Source of the DNA: Larkinella insperata
GTDB lineage: Bacteria > Bacteroidota > Bacteroidia > Cytophagales > Spirosomataceae
Assembly: GCF_026248825.1 (NCBI RefSeq)
Contig: NZ_CP110973.1
Span: forward strand, 3,677,001 to 3,741,000
Reading direction: 5' to 3'
DNA length: 64,000 nucleotides
Both the position numbers and the translations under genes were made by a program. Shown here piece after piece: positions 17,329 through 26,667 of the stretch; the first letter of the stretch is position 1; each line of letters opens with the position of its first letter. The notes beneath the pieces were generated by a model. It saw only the letters and a list, made by a program, of their open reading frames with translations. It ran no database searches and had not been told where the DNA came from.

Positions 17329-18411
17329 TCAACGTCCCGAGGTGGACAGAACCGGCGGCTGGAACAGAAAATAGTCGTAAACCGTGCGGCTCAGGTGGGC
17401 AATGGTTTGTTCCCGTTCGGCCAGGGGCTGGGCCGAGGACGTGATAAAAACCGCAATGGCAATGTGGCCCGCGTCGCCCGGCAGGGTAATGAATCCCACG
17501 TCATCGGTGGCGCTCGAATTCAGGGAGCCGGTTTTGTGGGCAACCACGGTTTCGGGTGGCAGGTAGCCCTTGATGCGTGCCAGACCGCCCCGGCAGCGTT
17601 CCATAACCGCCAGCAGCAGATCGCGGTTTTCGGGTTTGAGGGCTTTGGCCTGGTAAATCTGGGTCAGCAAATTTACCATCGCTGCGGGCGTGGAGGTGTC
17701 GCGCGGGTCCTGCTCGAGTTTCAGGGCTGCGGTCCGGCGTATTTCCGGCGTTAACGATTCACTAAGTTTATCATAAAATCCGACGGTCCACTGTTCCATT
17801 GGCGGGAGTGTAACCCCTTCCAAATCCGCGATCAATTGAACAATAGTCCGGTCGACGGACATGCCGTCAATGCCCAGGGTTTTCAGCCGCGCCCGAACGG
17901 GTTCGACGCCACCCACCAGATTCAACAGAATGTCCGTGGCCGAGTTGTCGCTGATGACCATCATCAGTTCGAGCAGGTTTTCCACCGAGAGCTGAACGCC
18001 CGGTTTGGCAAACAGCGTCTCCAGGGTGCCGCTGCCGGGGTGCAGGTCCGACGGTTTCAGATCGACCATCGTCCGCAGTGAGAGTTCGCCTTTTTCAATT
18101 TTGTTGAACAGTTCGACGGCAATGGCGACTTTGACGGTGCTGGCCATCGGAAACCGTTCCTGGAGGTTCATGCTGATTTGCCGGCCGGATTCGAGGTGAA
18201 CCGCGCAAAGGCCGACTTTGCCCTTCGCCAGTTTGGCAATGCGCTCCAGCTCCTGATTCAGCCGCTGCTCCGCGATGTTGGGGGCCTGCTGCGTTGGGGT
18301 CTGAACGGGTTGGCTTTTGTTTTTTTTCGACTGGCTGAAACCGGCGGTGTTGAATAAAAGTACGGTCCAGAGGGTCAGAATTTTAACGGTAAGGTATACA
18401 GGTTTTTTCAT
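17329..18411 (-). CDS. class A beta-lactamase-related serine hydrolase lacking Glu166
   Basis: A 360-residue exported protein (signal about 1-26, then a Gln/Pro/Lys-rich linker to about 45). It carries S-x-x-K at Ser91-Lys94 (STVK), the SDN motif at 154-156 and KTG at 293-295, the three core boxes of class A beta-lactamases. In the omega loop, where class A enzymes have R-x-E-x-x-L-N, it reads DRTIVQLI, so the deacylating Glu (position 190 here) and the Asn are absent. It therefore may not hydrolyse beta-lactams efficiently; a peptidoglycan-linked or penicillin-binding role is more plausible. It sits 30 nt downstream of the PLP gene. Confidence 0.87.
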   Translation of the reverse strand: MKKPVYLTVKILTLWTVLLFNTAGFSQSKKNKSQPVQTPTQQAPNIAEQRLNQELERIAKLAKGKVGLCAVHLESGRQISMNLQERFPMASTVKVAIAVELFNKIEKGELSLRTMVDLKPSDLHPGSGTLETLFAKPGVQLSVENLLELMMVISDNSATDILLNLVGGVEPVRARLKTLGIDGMSVDRTIVQLIADLEGVTLPPMEQWTVGFYDKLSESLTPEIRRTAALKLEQDPRDTSTPAAMVNLLTQIYQAKALKPENRDLLLAVMERCRGGLARIKGYLPPETVVAHKTGSLNSSATDDVGFITLPGDAGHIAIAVFITSSAQPLAEREQTIAHLSRTVYDYFLFQPPVLSTSGR

Positions 18412-18441
18412 GGGTAAGGTTCACAGTGGGGTTCTAAACGA

Positions 18442-19653
18442 TTACACGGCTTTTTCGACCGGACGAGCCGCTTCGACCGCTGCCAGCGCCTGGTCCAGAT
18501 CGGCCATCAGGTCTTCTACATTTTCGATGCCGACCGAATACCGGATCAGGCTTTCGGGAATACCGAGCTGGGCGCGCTGGGCTTCCGTAAGCTCCACGTG
18601 GCTGGTGGTGCGCGGTGGTCCGGCCAGCGTGCTCACCGATCCGAGACTGGCGGCCAGATGGACGAATTTCAGGCTGGTCAGAAAGGTTTTTACATCAGCG
18701 TAACCGCCTTTCAGCGAGAAGCTTAAGACGCCCCCGAAGCCGCTCATCTGGGCTGCGGCAATTTCATGGCCGGGGTGGCCTTCGAGGCCGGGGTAAAAAA
18801 CGTCCGCAACGCTGGGATGGGCCTTCAGGTGCCGCGCTATTTTCAGGGCCGATGCGTTTTGTCGTTCAATCCGGAGTTCCAGCGTTTTCATGCCCCGGGC
18901 AATCAGGTAAGCGGGTTCGGCCTGCAAACTCGCGCCGTTGATTTCCCGGAATCGGAATACGTTTTCGACCAGTTCTTTTTTGCCGCATAACACCCCACCC
19001 ATCGCGTCGGAATGGCCGCAGAGGAATTTGGTGGCGCTGTGCAGCACCAGGTCGGCACCCAGCTTCAGCGGGTTCTGGTTGATGGGCGTCGCGAACGTGT
19101 TGTCGACCACCACAATCGCTCCGACGTTTTTGGCGGCTTCGGCCAACCGTTTCAGATCGACTACCTTCAGGGTTGGGTTCGTGGGCGTTTCCAGATAGAC
19201 CAGATCGCAGCCTTTAGCTATTTCGGCTTCCATCGCTTCGTGGTTACCGGTTTCGCAGAGCGTTACATGGATCTGGTAGGAGGGCAGAAAGTCGAGGAAC
19301 AGTCGGCTGGTGCCGCCGTAGGTATCTTTGATCGACACCACGCGTTTGCCGGGGCCGAGCAGCGAAAACAGCGTGTTGCTGATGGCGCCCATGCCCGTTG
19401 CGAACGAGGTGGCCGCTTCGGCGCCTTCCAGAATCCGGATCTTTTCCTCCAGTACGTGCACCGTCGGGTTGGTGTTGCGGCTGTAAATGTGACCACTCGA
19501 CTTTCCGGTGGCTACGTCATACCACTCGTCGAGGTCGTGGTACGAAAAAGCAACGCTGTTGACGATGGGTGCGGTCGTTGCGCCCTGGTAAAACGGATCG
19601 GTCTCACCCGCCCAAATGGCGGTGGTTCCTTTTTTTTGTTCTGAAAAATCCAT
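18442..19653 (-). CDS. Cys/Met metabolism PLP enzyme (cystathionine gamma-synthase / homocysteine-forming type)
   Basis: A 403-residue fold type I PLP enzyme. The Schiff-base lysine is Lys209 in HSATKF, preceded by the VVDNTFATP motif (about 182-190) that binds the cofactor. Members include cystathionine gamma-synthase, cystathionine gamma/beta-lyase, O-acetylhomoserine sulfhydrylase and methionine gamma-lyase; these cannot be separated confidently by eye. The length favours CGS/CGL. First gene of the 19.65-15.13 kb minus-strand group and divergent from a SusC gene. Confidence 0.88.
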   Translation of the reverse strand: MDFSEQKKGTTAIWAGETDPFYQGATTAPIVNSVAFSYHDLDEWYDVATGKSSGHIYSRNTNPTVHVLEEKIRILEGAEAATSFATGMGAISNTLFSLLGPGKRVVSIKDTYGGTSRLFLDFLPSYQIHVTLCETGNHEAMEAEIAKGCDLVYLETPTNPTLKVVDLKRLAEAAKNVGAIVVVDNTFATPINQNPLKLGADLVLHSATKFLCGHSDAMGGVLCGKKELVENVFRFREINGASLQAEPAYLIARGMKTLELRIERQNASALKIARHLKAHPSVADVFYPGLEGHPGHEIAAAQMSGFGGVLSFSLKGGYADVKTFLTSLKFVHLAASLGSVSTLAGPPRTTSHVELTEAQRAQLGIPESLIRYSVGIENVEDLMADLDQALAAVEAARPVEKAV

Positions 19654-19699
19654 GTAGAGTACCGGAATAGGCAGAATAATCTTCGTTGTTTAGCAAAAA

Positions 19700-19729
19700 T
19701 TGCAAAATTTTGGATAAATGTTAAACTTG
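19700..19729 (+). promoter_or_regulatory. Bacteroidota-type promoter for the first SusC gene
   Basis: TTG (19700-19702), 19 nt, TAAACTTG (19722-19729). It fits the TTG / TAnnTTTG consensus with one mismatch in the -7 box, and lies 43 nt upstream of the ATG. Confidence 0.5.
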
Positions 19730-19772
19730 CCATGAAATTGTTTTCATCTATTAACTAATTGAGTTGGGGTAT

Positions 19773-22700
19773 ATGAAGGAACTAGTACGTTTTTATGTGG
19801 GAATGGCGTTGCTCTTCTGTTCGTCGCTCGCGATGGCGCAACAGATCGAAGTCAGCGGCCGGGTCACCTCCGAAGGTGACGAAACCGCTCTTCCGGGGGT
19901 GAACGTTTCGGTAAAAGGAACCACCACCGGAACGCTGACGGATGCCGACGGACGGTATAGCATCCGGGTGAATGGCGCGACGGCCGTGATGGTGTTCAGC
20001 TACATTGGTTTTGAAACCCAGGAAATCCGGGCCGAAAACCGGCGTGACATCAACGTGACCATGAAACAGGACAACAAGATGCTGAACGAAGTGGTCGTGA
20101 CGGCCCTGGGCATTAGCCGCGACAAGAAAGCCCTGGGGTATGCCGCGCAAAACGTCAATTCGGAAGAACTGATGCAAAACCGGCAGCCCAACATGGTCAA
20201 TGCGTTGCAGGGCAAAGTGGCCGGGGTAACCATCTCCAGCACGGGGGGCGCACCGGGCCAGGGTGCCCGGATTCTGATTCGGGGGATCAACTCCATCGAT
20301 GCATCCCGCGATAACCAGCCGCTTTTTGTGGTCGACGGCGTGTTGTTTGACAACAGCACCTCCACGGGAACGTCCAATTCCGGCGCCGAACTCCGGGGGA
20401 TGTCCAACCGGGCGGCCGATATCAACCCGGATGACATCGAAACCATCAACATCCTGAAGGGCGGGGCCGCTACGGCTTTGTACGGTTTGCGGGGTGCCAA
20501 TGGGGTAGTGGTAATCACGACCAAATCGGGGAAAGCCGGGGCCTTGCGCGGTAATTTCAGCAGCACGTTTGGGGTCGAAAATGTAAACAAATTTCCGGAT
20601 GTGCAGGATAAATACACCATCGGGTATGGGGGCGTTTACAACCCGCAGGACTTTTTTCCGTCCTGGGGACCAACGGTTGAGGAGGCTATCAAAATTGATC
20701 CGACGCACCCGCAGAAGCTTTACAATCACCTCAGAGACGCTTACCAAACCGGAAAACAGTACCAGAACAACCTGTCGTTCTCCGGCGGTACCGAGAAAGT
20801 AAACTTTCTGTCGTCCATCGGGCACCTGCGGCACGAAGGGGTCATTCCGTTTACGAATTTCAACAAGCTGTCGGTGCGCCTGAACACAAATGTGAAGTTC
20901 AGCGAAAAATTCTCGACCAACGCCAACCTGAACTTTATCAATTCGGGGGGAGATCGCTACAACGCCGACCGCTACAACGAAAGCCTGAGCTACTGGTCAC
21001 CGCGCTACGATGTACGGGATTACCTCAATGCGGACGGTTCCTATAAAACCTACGGCAACGGTAACCCAATTTACGGAGCTATGACCAACAAACTGCGCGA
21101 CAACGTCAACCGGTTGGTCGGTGGTCTGACCTTCACTTATACGCCGTTGAAATGGCTGACCTTCAACTACCGCGCCGGGCTGGATACGTATTCGGACGAC
21201 CGGAAGCGGACGGCCCCCGGCCCGACGGGCGTTGCCGGTGAACGGCTTTACGAAGACAATGAGCTGGGTTTTGTGTACCAGTATCACACCAACTTCCGGG
21301 CCATCACCTCGACGTTTGCGGCCAGTGCCAACACCAAATTCGGCGAAAACCTCAACGCTACCCTGCGCATCGGGCACGACCTGTACGACCGTCAGGTTCG
21401 GAGTTTTGGCGCGGAAGGCAACGAACTGACGGTGTATAATTACTTTGATCTGCGGAACGCCAAAACCATTATCCCTTCACAATCGGCAGAAGATTACCGG
21501 CTGATGGGGATTTTTGGGGAACTGACGCTGGATTACAAAGATTTCCTGTTCCTGACGCTGACGGGCCGCAACGACAAGACGTCTTCACTTCAGGCTCCCA
21601 ATAACTCGTTCTTCTATCCGTCGGTGAGTGTGGGTTATCTCTTCTCGCAGCAGCTGAAAATGCCGACATTTATTTCGATGGGAAAACTGCGTGCATCCTA
21701 CGCGCAAATCGGGAAAGATGCAGCTCCGTATTCCAATATCACGGGGTATTCGGCTTACTCAATCTTACCGTCTGGCTCGAACGGTTTCACGCGTGGGGCG
21801 CTGCTGGGCGATCCGAACCTGCGTCCGGAGTTTACGGATACCTACGAAGGCGGTCTGGAAATGAGCTTCCTGAACAACCGGCTGGGGCTGGACTTTACGT
21901 ACTATCACTCGGTCAGCAAAGACCAGATTATCCAGGTGGACGTAACCTCATCGACGGGGTACGTGAAAGCTGCCATCAACTCCGGGTCGATGCGCAACAA
22001 AGGGATCGAACTCGTGCTGCGGGCCACGCCAATCCGGCGCGGTAACTTCAACTGGGATGTGAACTTTAACTTCTCGGCCAACCGCAACAAAATCCTGAGC
22101 CTGCGCGAAGGGCTGACGGAAATCAACTACGCGTCGCAGTACGGTTACGCCAATTCGTCCGTTACCATGAAACTGGTGCCGGGGTACGCGTACGGAAACC
22201 TCTACGGCCGGGCTTACAAACGGTATTACGAAAATCCGGACGACGAAAATCCGGCCATTCTGGACCGCGACCGGCCCATCGTGATCGGTTCCAACGGTTT
22301 CCCCGTAGTCAGTACGGCCCAGAAGCTGCTCGGAAATTCACAACCCGACTGGATTGGCGGTCTGAACAATACCGTGCGCTACGGGAATTTGACGCTCTCG
22401 GCGCTGTTCGACGCCCGGGTAGGCCAGGATCGGTACAACCAGATGGACAACTTCTTTGCCGCGTTCGGGATTGCCAAATACACCGAAAATCGCAACGATA
22501 CCAAGGTGTTTGAAGGCGTTCTGGCCGACGGGACTCCCAACACCAAGCAAGTCTGGCTGGGACAGGGCAAAGGACCGGATGGCGTTGATTACACCAACGG
22601 CTTTTACCGGAATGTGTACCGGGGCGCATCCGAAAACTTCATCGAAGATGCTTCCTGGGTCCGGTTGCGGTCGGTGAGCGTGTCCTACGACCTGCCAACC

Positions 22701-22895
22701 TCGATCCTGAAAAACACTTTCATCAAGAACGTGCGGGTGAGCGCAACGGGGAATAACCTGGCCCTGTGGACCAAGTACTCAGGGTACGATCCTGAAACGA
22801 GTTCAACCAACAGCGGTAGCAACGTCGATGGCTTCACCGGCTTTACCTACCCGGCCGTTCGCAGCTTCCTGTTCTCGCTGAACGTTGGTTTTTAA
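19773..22895 (+). CDS. SusC/RagA-type TonB-linked outer-membrane transporter
   Basis: A 1040-residue outer-membrane protein. Signal peptide about 1-22 (…SSLAMAQQ), carboxypeptidase-like regulatory domain about 25-105 (VSGRVTSEGDETALPGVNVSV), TonB/plug region from about 105 (LNEVVVTALG, then ALQGKVAGVTI and the GGAATALYGLRGANGVV SusC signature), and a 22-strand barrel to the C-terminal Phe. There is no STN domain, so signalling through a FecR partner is not expected. ATG 19773 is chosen over an upstream TTG. It forms a nutrient-uptake pair with the SusD gene 17 nt downstream. No glycanase is adjacent, so the substrate is unknown (glycan or peptide). Confidence 0.94.
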   Translation: MKELVRFYVGMALLFCSSLAMAQQIEVSGRVTSEGDETALPGVNVSVKGTTTGTLTDADGRYSIRVNGATAVMVFSYIGFETQEIRAENRRDINVTMKQDNKMLNEVVVTALGISRDKKALGYAAQNVNSEELMQNRQPNMVNALQGKVAGVTISSTGGAPGQGARILIRGINSIDASRDNQPLFVVDGVLFDNSTSTGTSNSGAELRGMSNRAADINPDDIETINILKGGAATALYGLRGANGVVVITTKSGKAGALRGNFSSTFGVENVNKFPDVQDKYTIGYGGVYNPQDFFPSWGPTVEEAIKIDPTHPQKLYNHLRDAYQTGKQYQNNLSFSGGTEKVNFLSSIGHLRHEGVIPFTNFNKLSVRLNTNVKFSEKFSTNANLNFINSGGDRYNADRYNESLSYWSPRYDVRDYLNADGSYKTYGNGNPIYGAMTNKLRDNVNRLVGGLTFTYTPLKWLTFNYRAGLDTYSDDRKRTAPGPTGVAGERLYEDNELGFVYQYHTNFRAITSTFAASANTKFGENLNATLRIGHDLYDRQVRSFGAEGNELTVYNYFDLRNAKTIIPSQSAEDYRLMGIFGELTLDYKDFLFLTLTGRNDKTSSLQAPNNSFFYPSVSVGYLFSQQLKMPTFISMGKLRASYAQIGKDAAPYSNITGYSAYSILPSGSNGFTRGALLGDPNLRPEFTDTYEGGLEMSFLNNRLGLDFTYYHSVSKDQIIQVDVTSSTGYVKAAINSGSMRNKGIELVLRATPIRRGNFNWDVNFNFSANRNKILSLREGLTEINYASQYGYANSSVTMKLVPGYAYGNLYGRAYKRYYENPDDENPAILDRDRPIVIGSNGFPVVSTAQKLLGNSQPDWIGGLNNTVRYGNLTLSALFDARVGQDRYNQMDNFFAAFGIAKYTENRNDTKVFEGVLADGTPNTKQVWLGQGKGPDGVDYTNGFYRNVYRGASENFIEDASWVRLRSVSVSYDLPTSILKNTFIKNVRVSATGNNLALWTKYSGYDPETSSTNSGSNVDGFTGFTYPAVRSFLFSLNVGF

Positions 22896-22912
22896 GTCAC
22901 TTTTATTCGCAG

Positions 22913-24352
22913 ATGATCATGAAATTCAAGTATAAAGTAATTATCCCCATGCTGAGCCTGCTGATCGGTATGGGCGGGTGTAAGGATTATTTTGATCTGA
23001 AAGAAAACCCGAACCTGATTAGCAACCCACCGCTGAATTCATTTCTGACCACCACGACGCAGAAAACCGCCCTGAACTCGCAGCGGGTCGCCAGTTTTAC
23101 GTCGTACTTTGTGCAGTATCTGGCCAGCCCCGGAACCGCCGGATCGACAGATACTTACCAGATTACGGACTACACCTCGACCTGGGACGCGGTTTACTTC
23201 GGCATGGCCGACCTGTACGACCTGAAAAAGAAAGCGCAGGAACAGGGTGCTTCCGAATACGTTGGCGTGGCTGACATCATGCTGTCGTACCACCTGAGCC
23301 TGATCGGCGACGTGTTTGGCGCGGCTCCGTTTTCCGATGCGTTTACCGGGACTACGCTGACGCCCACATACGACAGCGAAGAGACGGTTTACAACACCGC
23401 GCTGAACCTGCTCAACGAAGGGATTGCCGAACTGGCCAAACCTGATTCAAAAGTCCTGCTGATTCCGCAGGGACAATCGACCAATGCCAACGACCTGATT
23501 CACAGAGGGAGTAAAGAAGCTTGGACAAAAACGGCGTACGCGCTGAAAGCCCGGATGCTGAACAAGGTTTCCAAGAAAAGCACCTACAAACCGGCCGACG
23601 TGCTGGATGCGGTTTCCAAATCGTACACGTCCAACGCCGACGATGCGCAGATGGGGTCGTTCCTGCTTCGGGGGCCGTGGGCGCAGGTGGCCCGCGACAA
23701 CGCAAACCTGAATCTTGACGGCTGGCTTTCCGATCAGTTCGTTAATCATCTGAACGGCACGACGTACGGGATTGTGGACCCGCGGATTGCGAAAATCACG
23801 GATAAAACTGTCAACAACGATTACAAGGGCACCCGGAACGGCCAGGGCAACGTGGGCGGTAACAACACCACGAAAGACGAAAGTTACATTTCGCTGAATT
23901 CCCCGCTGACCGGCGACGCGTCTCCGCTGCTGCTTGTCACCAACGCCGAAATGCGGTTTGTGGAAGCGGAAGCGGCTTTCCGGGCGGGTAATAAAGCAAC
24001 GGCTTACACGGCGTATCTGGCCGGTATTCGGGCCAACATGGACAAGTACGGGGTGGATGCGGCTGCGCGGGATGCGTACATCGCCAATCCGGCGGTGAGC
24101 GTCGGTTCGGCGGCCCTGACGCTCGACCTGATTTTCAAGGAAAAGTACGTGGCTACCTACCTGAATCCGGAAGCCTGGAACGACGCCCGTCGCTACGATT
24201 ACAAATACCAAGGATTCCGGCTGCCGCTGAATGCCGCCCTGCCGACGTTTATTCGCCGGGCCGCGTATCCGAACGGGGAAACGACCAAAAACGGAGCCAA
24301 CGTTCCGGATGAGGTTCCGCTGTCGACGCCACTTTGGTGGGATAAACCGTAA
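22913..24352 (+). CDS. SusD/RagB family nutrient-binding lipoprotein (SusD-like 2)
   Basis: A 479-residue surface lipoprotein. The signal peptide ends in a lipobox around GMGGC (Cys at about 23). The helical TPR-rich SusD fold follows, with the RagB-like end NPEAWNDARRYDYKYQ (about 425-440). It acts as the lid of the upstream SusC barrel. Two in-frame ATGs (22913, 22919) are possible starts. A strong terminator follows it, so the operon is probably just these two genes. Confidence 0.92.
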   Translation: MIMKFKYKVIIPMLSLLIGMGGCKDYFDLKENPNLISNPPLNSFLTTTTQKTALNSQRVASFTSYFVQYLASPGTAGSTDTYQITDYTSTWDAVYFGMADLYDLKKKAQEQGASEYVGVADIMLSYHLSLIGDVFGAAPFSDAFTGTTLTPTYDSEETVYNTALNLLNEGIAELAKPDSKVLLIPQGQSTNANDLIHRGSKEAWTKTAYALKARMLNKVSKKSTYKPADVLDAVSKSYTSNADDAQMGSFLLRGPWAQVARDNANLNLDGWLSDQFVNHLNGTTYGIVDPRIAKITDKTVNNDYKGTRNGQGNVGGNNTTKDESYISLNSPLTGDASPLLLVTNAEMRFVEAEAAFRAGNKATAYTAYLAGIRANMDKYGVDAAARDAYIANPAVSVGSAALTLDLIFKEKYVATYLNPEAWNDARRYDYKYQGFRLPLNAALPTFIRRAAYPNGETTKNGANVPDEVPLSTPLWWDKP

Positions 24353-24374
24353 TAGAAGATTGATGCTGTCAGGA

Positions 24375-24404
24375 AGGGTGCCCGGTTTTCCGGGTACCCT
24401 TTTT
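24375..24404 (+). terminator. terminator after the first SusC/SusD pair
   Basis: AGGGTGCCCGG (24375-24385), TTTT loop, CCGGGTACCCT (24390-24400), then TTTT. Eleven-pair stem with one mismatch (G opposite A). Confidence 0.85.
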
Positions 24405-24425
24405 GGTTATATAGCGACGCCGGAC

Positions 24426-24788
24426 TTAAAACGTCCCGTGGTTTTTGGCCATTTCCAGCAGTTCGGTAAGGCCCGGCGTCGTTACTTCCTCGGGCGACTC
24501 AAACTTGATGTGCCGTAGCAATTTGCCGGTGCCTTTCAGCAGGCCGTTGGGATCGGGAAGCTGGGTGCCGAAGTTGAATCCCAGATTAACACTTGAATTG
24601 AGCGGGGCGATGTAGCAGATTTCGTCCGACATGTGGGGGCCAGTTCCGTAAATAATGGTTTTGTAACCGGTGTTCACGGATTCGTGGGCGTCGGGCATGA
24701 TGCTCCGAACCAACTCCCTGACTTTTAAGGCAAGATCGCGCACTTCCGGTTTGTAATCGGCTAAGAAAGTTTCTATTTGGTTTGTCAT
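24426..24788 (-). CDS. DUF1801 (YdhG-like) domain protein
   Basis: A 120-residue cytoplasmic protein of the DUF1801 family (IETFLADYKPEVRDLALKVRELV, then DAHESVNTGYKTIIYG and the C-terminal LLRHIKFESPEEV). Related proteins share a frataxin-like alpha/beta fold; the role is unknown. ATG 24788 is preferred over the longer open frame, because a good promoter (24807-24837) lies just upstream of it and would be inside the longer version. Confidence 0.85.
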   Translation of the reverse strand: MTNQIETFLADYKPEVRDLALKVRELVRSIMPDAHESVNTGYKTIIYGTGPHMSDEICYIAPLNSSVNLGFNFGTQLPDPNGLLKGTGKLLRHIKFESPEEVTTPGLTELLEMAKNHGTF

Positions 24789-24806
24789 ACGTGGGTTTAG
24801 TTTAGC

Positions 24807-24837
24807 CAAAACTAAAATTTATCCATAAAAAGTGCAA
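24807..24837 (-). promoter_or_regulatory. Bacteroidota-type promoter for the DUF1801 gene
   Basis: On the minus strand: TTG (24837-24835), 20 nt, TAGTTTTG (24814-24807). Full match to TAnnTTTG, and the expected transcription start is within about 15 nt of the ATG. Confidence 0.6.
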
Positions 24838-25023
24838 TAACTGCACCATCGTTAGCCTTACAGGATGAACTAGTTGGATTGGATCGCGATGCAGAAGGGG
24901 CCGCGCAGGCATTTAGGCGATGGAGCAAAAAGAAGAGAGGGTGCGCGTTTGGTTGCTTATCACGGTTATTCCGTTTGCAGCAAATGGGGGGATTTTTCTT
25001 TTTTCTGACTCACCGATCCCGAA

Positions 25024-25395
25024 TTACTCGGGCGAAGAAAGGTAGTTGATTTCGATTGTGCGTTTGCCGTCTCGATCCGGTTGGCTAATGGAAAAAGATT
25101 CAAGGGATGTTCCTTTCCGGGATAGCAGACGCCTGACATACCTGGCATTGTTCGACGGCTTGCCGTTGAGAATGTAGGTAACTGTGCCGGAAGGATAGTT
25201 AAACAGATTGAGCGTATCCATTACAGTGATTCTGGCCGTTCCATCCTGGTTAATGTAATCATACGTTGCCTGGTCCTTTTGCCGGATCTGGTCGTAGGAG
25301 GGGATGGCTCCTTTTGCCGGACGGTTCTGACCAAAGGCAGCCGGAATGCAGCCAATCAGGCCGATCAGGAAGGCGGAGGCAACGCAACGTTTCAT
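25024..25395 (-). CDS. small exported protein of unknown function
   Basis: About 123 residues with a clear signal peptide (MKRCVASAFLIGLIGCIPAAFGQ). The mature part of about 100 residues has a TYDYINQDGTARITV segment and an RTIEINYLSS end, predicting a small beta-rich periplasmic domain. I do not recognise a family. An ATG at 25404 is an alternative start. Upstream, across 25417-25446, is a perfect 15-bp tandem duplication. Confidence 0.65.
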   Translation of the reverse strand: MKRCVASAFLIGLIGCIPAAFGQNRPAKGAIPSYDQIRQKDQATYDYINQDGTARITVMDTLNLFNYPSGTVTYILNGKPSNNARYVRRLLSRKGTSLESFSISQPDRDGKRTIEINYLSSPE

Positions 25396-25416
25396 AGTCA
25401 GCATGGATGTGGTTCC

Positions 25417-25446
25417 CAAGGTAGCGTTTATCAAGGTAGCGTTTAT
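25417..25446. repeat. perfect 15-bp tandem duplication
   Basis: CAAGGTAGCGTTTAT occurs twice with no gap (25417-25431, 25432-25446). It lies 22 nt upstream of the ATG of the small exported protein (minus strand) and 42 nt past the fahA stop. A recent slippage duplication or a two-copy regulatory site. Confidence 0.8.
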
Positions 25447-25488
25447 TCTGAATCGTCGAAAGCAGGAAACCCCGGTAACGGACAGGTT

Positions 25489-26667
25489 CTAGGAAACAAT
25501 TGTTCCCCGAACGTCGCCAAAATCAACTTGTTTCCGGCCCGCCCAGCCGCGCAGAATAACCGTATCACCGTCGTGCAGAAAGCTGCGGGTTGAACCGTCG
25601 GGCAGGGACACCGGGCGGCTGCCGTTCCCGCTTAGTTCGAGCAGCGAGCCGCACTGGTCGGCGGTGGGGCCGGAGATGGTACCGGTGGCCAGCAAATCAC
25701 CCACGTTCAGGTTACAGCCGTTGACGGTATGGTGCGCAATCAGCTGGGCTACGCTCCAGTACAGGTAACGAGAATTGGTCCGGCTTAGTATTAATTCCTG
25801 CTGGTCCGATGTTTGCAAAGCAACTTCCAGCTCAATATCAAAATGGGAGCGCCCGGTGGCTTGCAGGTAGGGCAGGGGCGTCGGGTCCTGCCTAGGCCCG
25901 TCCGTCCGGAACGGGTCAAAGGCTTCGAGCGGCACCACCCAGGGTGAAACGGATGAAGCAAAATTTTTACCCAGAAATGGCCCCAGCGGCTGGTACTCCC
26001 AGCGTTGAATGTCGCGCGCCGACCAGTCGTTGAACAGGACCAAACCGAAAACGTGCGATTCGGCTTCGTCAACCGGCACCGGCTCGCCCAGCTTCGACGG
26101 TTTGCCGATCACGATGCCCAGTTCCAACTCGAAATCCAGCGCCTGCGTCGGGCCGAAAACGGGTTGCTGATCCGGGCCCAGAAACTGACCGCTGGGCCGT
26201 TTGATGGGCGTACCGGAAAGGACAATGGACGACGCCCGCCCGTGGTAGGCCACCGGAAGGTGTTTCCAGTTGGGCAGCAACGGCTCAGCCTGCGGGCGAA
26301 ACATCCGGCCCACGTTGCGGGCGTGTTCCTCGCTGGCGTAAAAGTCCGTGTAATCACCGATGCGAACGGGCAGGTGGAGCGTGGCTGTGGCGGCTGGAAC
26401 CAGCACCTGATCGACAAAAGCGTTGAGCGGTTTGTCAGAATTGGTCAGTAACTCAATCAGCCGCTGGCGAACGGTTTGGTGAGCGGGTTTGCCCAGTTCT
26501 ATCAACGGATTCAGCACCGGCTGGTCGAAAACCGTCAGGTCAACCACCAGATCGTCGAAAAAGCCCAGACGGCCAACCGCGCTCAGGTCGAGAATATGGT
26601 CATTGAGCCGAACGCCCACGCGCGGGCCGGACCTGTCGGTGCTGAAGATGCCGTACGGAAGGGTCAT
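25489..26667 (-). CDS. fahA: fumarylacetoacetase
   Basis: A 392-residue enzyme hydrolysing fumarylacetoacetate to fumarate and acetoacetate, the last step of tyrosine degradation. N-terminal beta domain (about 1-100), then the FAH catalytic fold with YTDFYASEEHARNVGRMFR, the metal-binding LDFELELGIVIGKPS and FNDWSARDIQRWEYQPLGPFLGKNF. The start codon overlaps the MarR stop by 4 nt (ATGA), so the two are translationally coupled. Last gene of the Phe/Tyr operon. Confidence 0.95.
   Translation of the reverse strand: MTLPYGIFSTDRSGPRVGVRLNDHILDLSAVGRLGFFDDLVVDLTVFDQPVLNPLIELGKPAHQTVRQRLIELLTNSDKPLNAFVDQVLVPAATATLHLPVRIGDYTDFYASEEHARNVGRMFRPQAEPLLPNWKHLPVAYHGRASSIVLSGTPIKRPSGQFLGPDQQPVFGPTQALDFELELGIVIGKPSKLGEPVPVDEAESHVFGLVLFNDWSARDIQRWEYQPLGPFLGKNFASSVSPWVVPLEAFDPFRTDGPRQDPTPLPYLQATGRSHFDIELEVALQTSDQQELILSRTNSRYLYWSVAQLIAHHTVNGCNLNVGDLLATGTISGPTADQCGSLLELSGNGSRPVSLPDGSTRSFLHDGDTVILRGWAGRKQVDFGDVRGTIVS

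Noticed and set aside
15748..18411. Antibiotic resistance island (two beta-lactamase-like genes side by side)
   Set aside because: Both have departures from true beta-lactamase motifs and lie in an ordinary operon without mobile elements.
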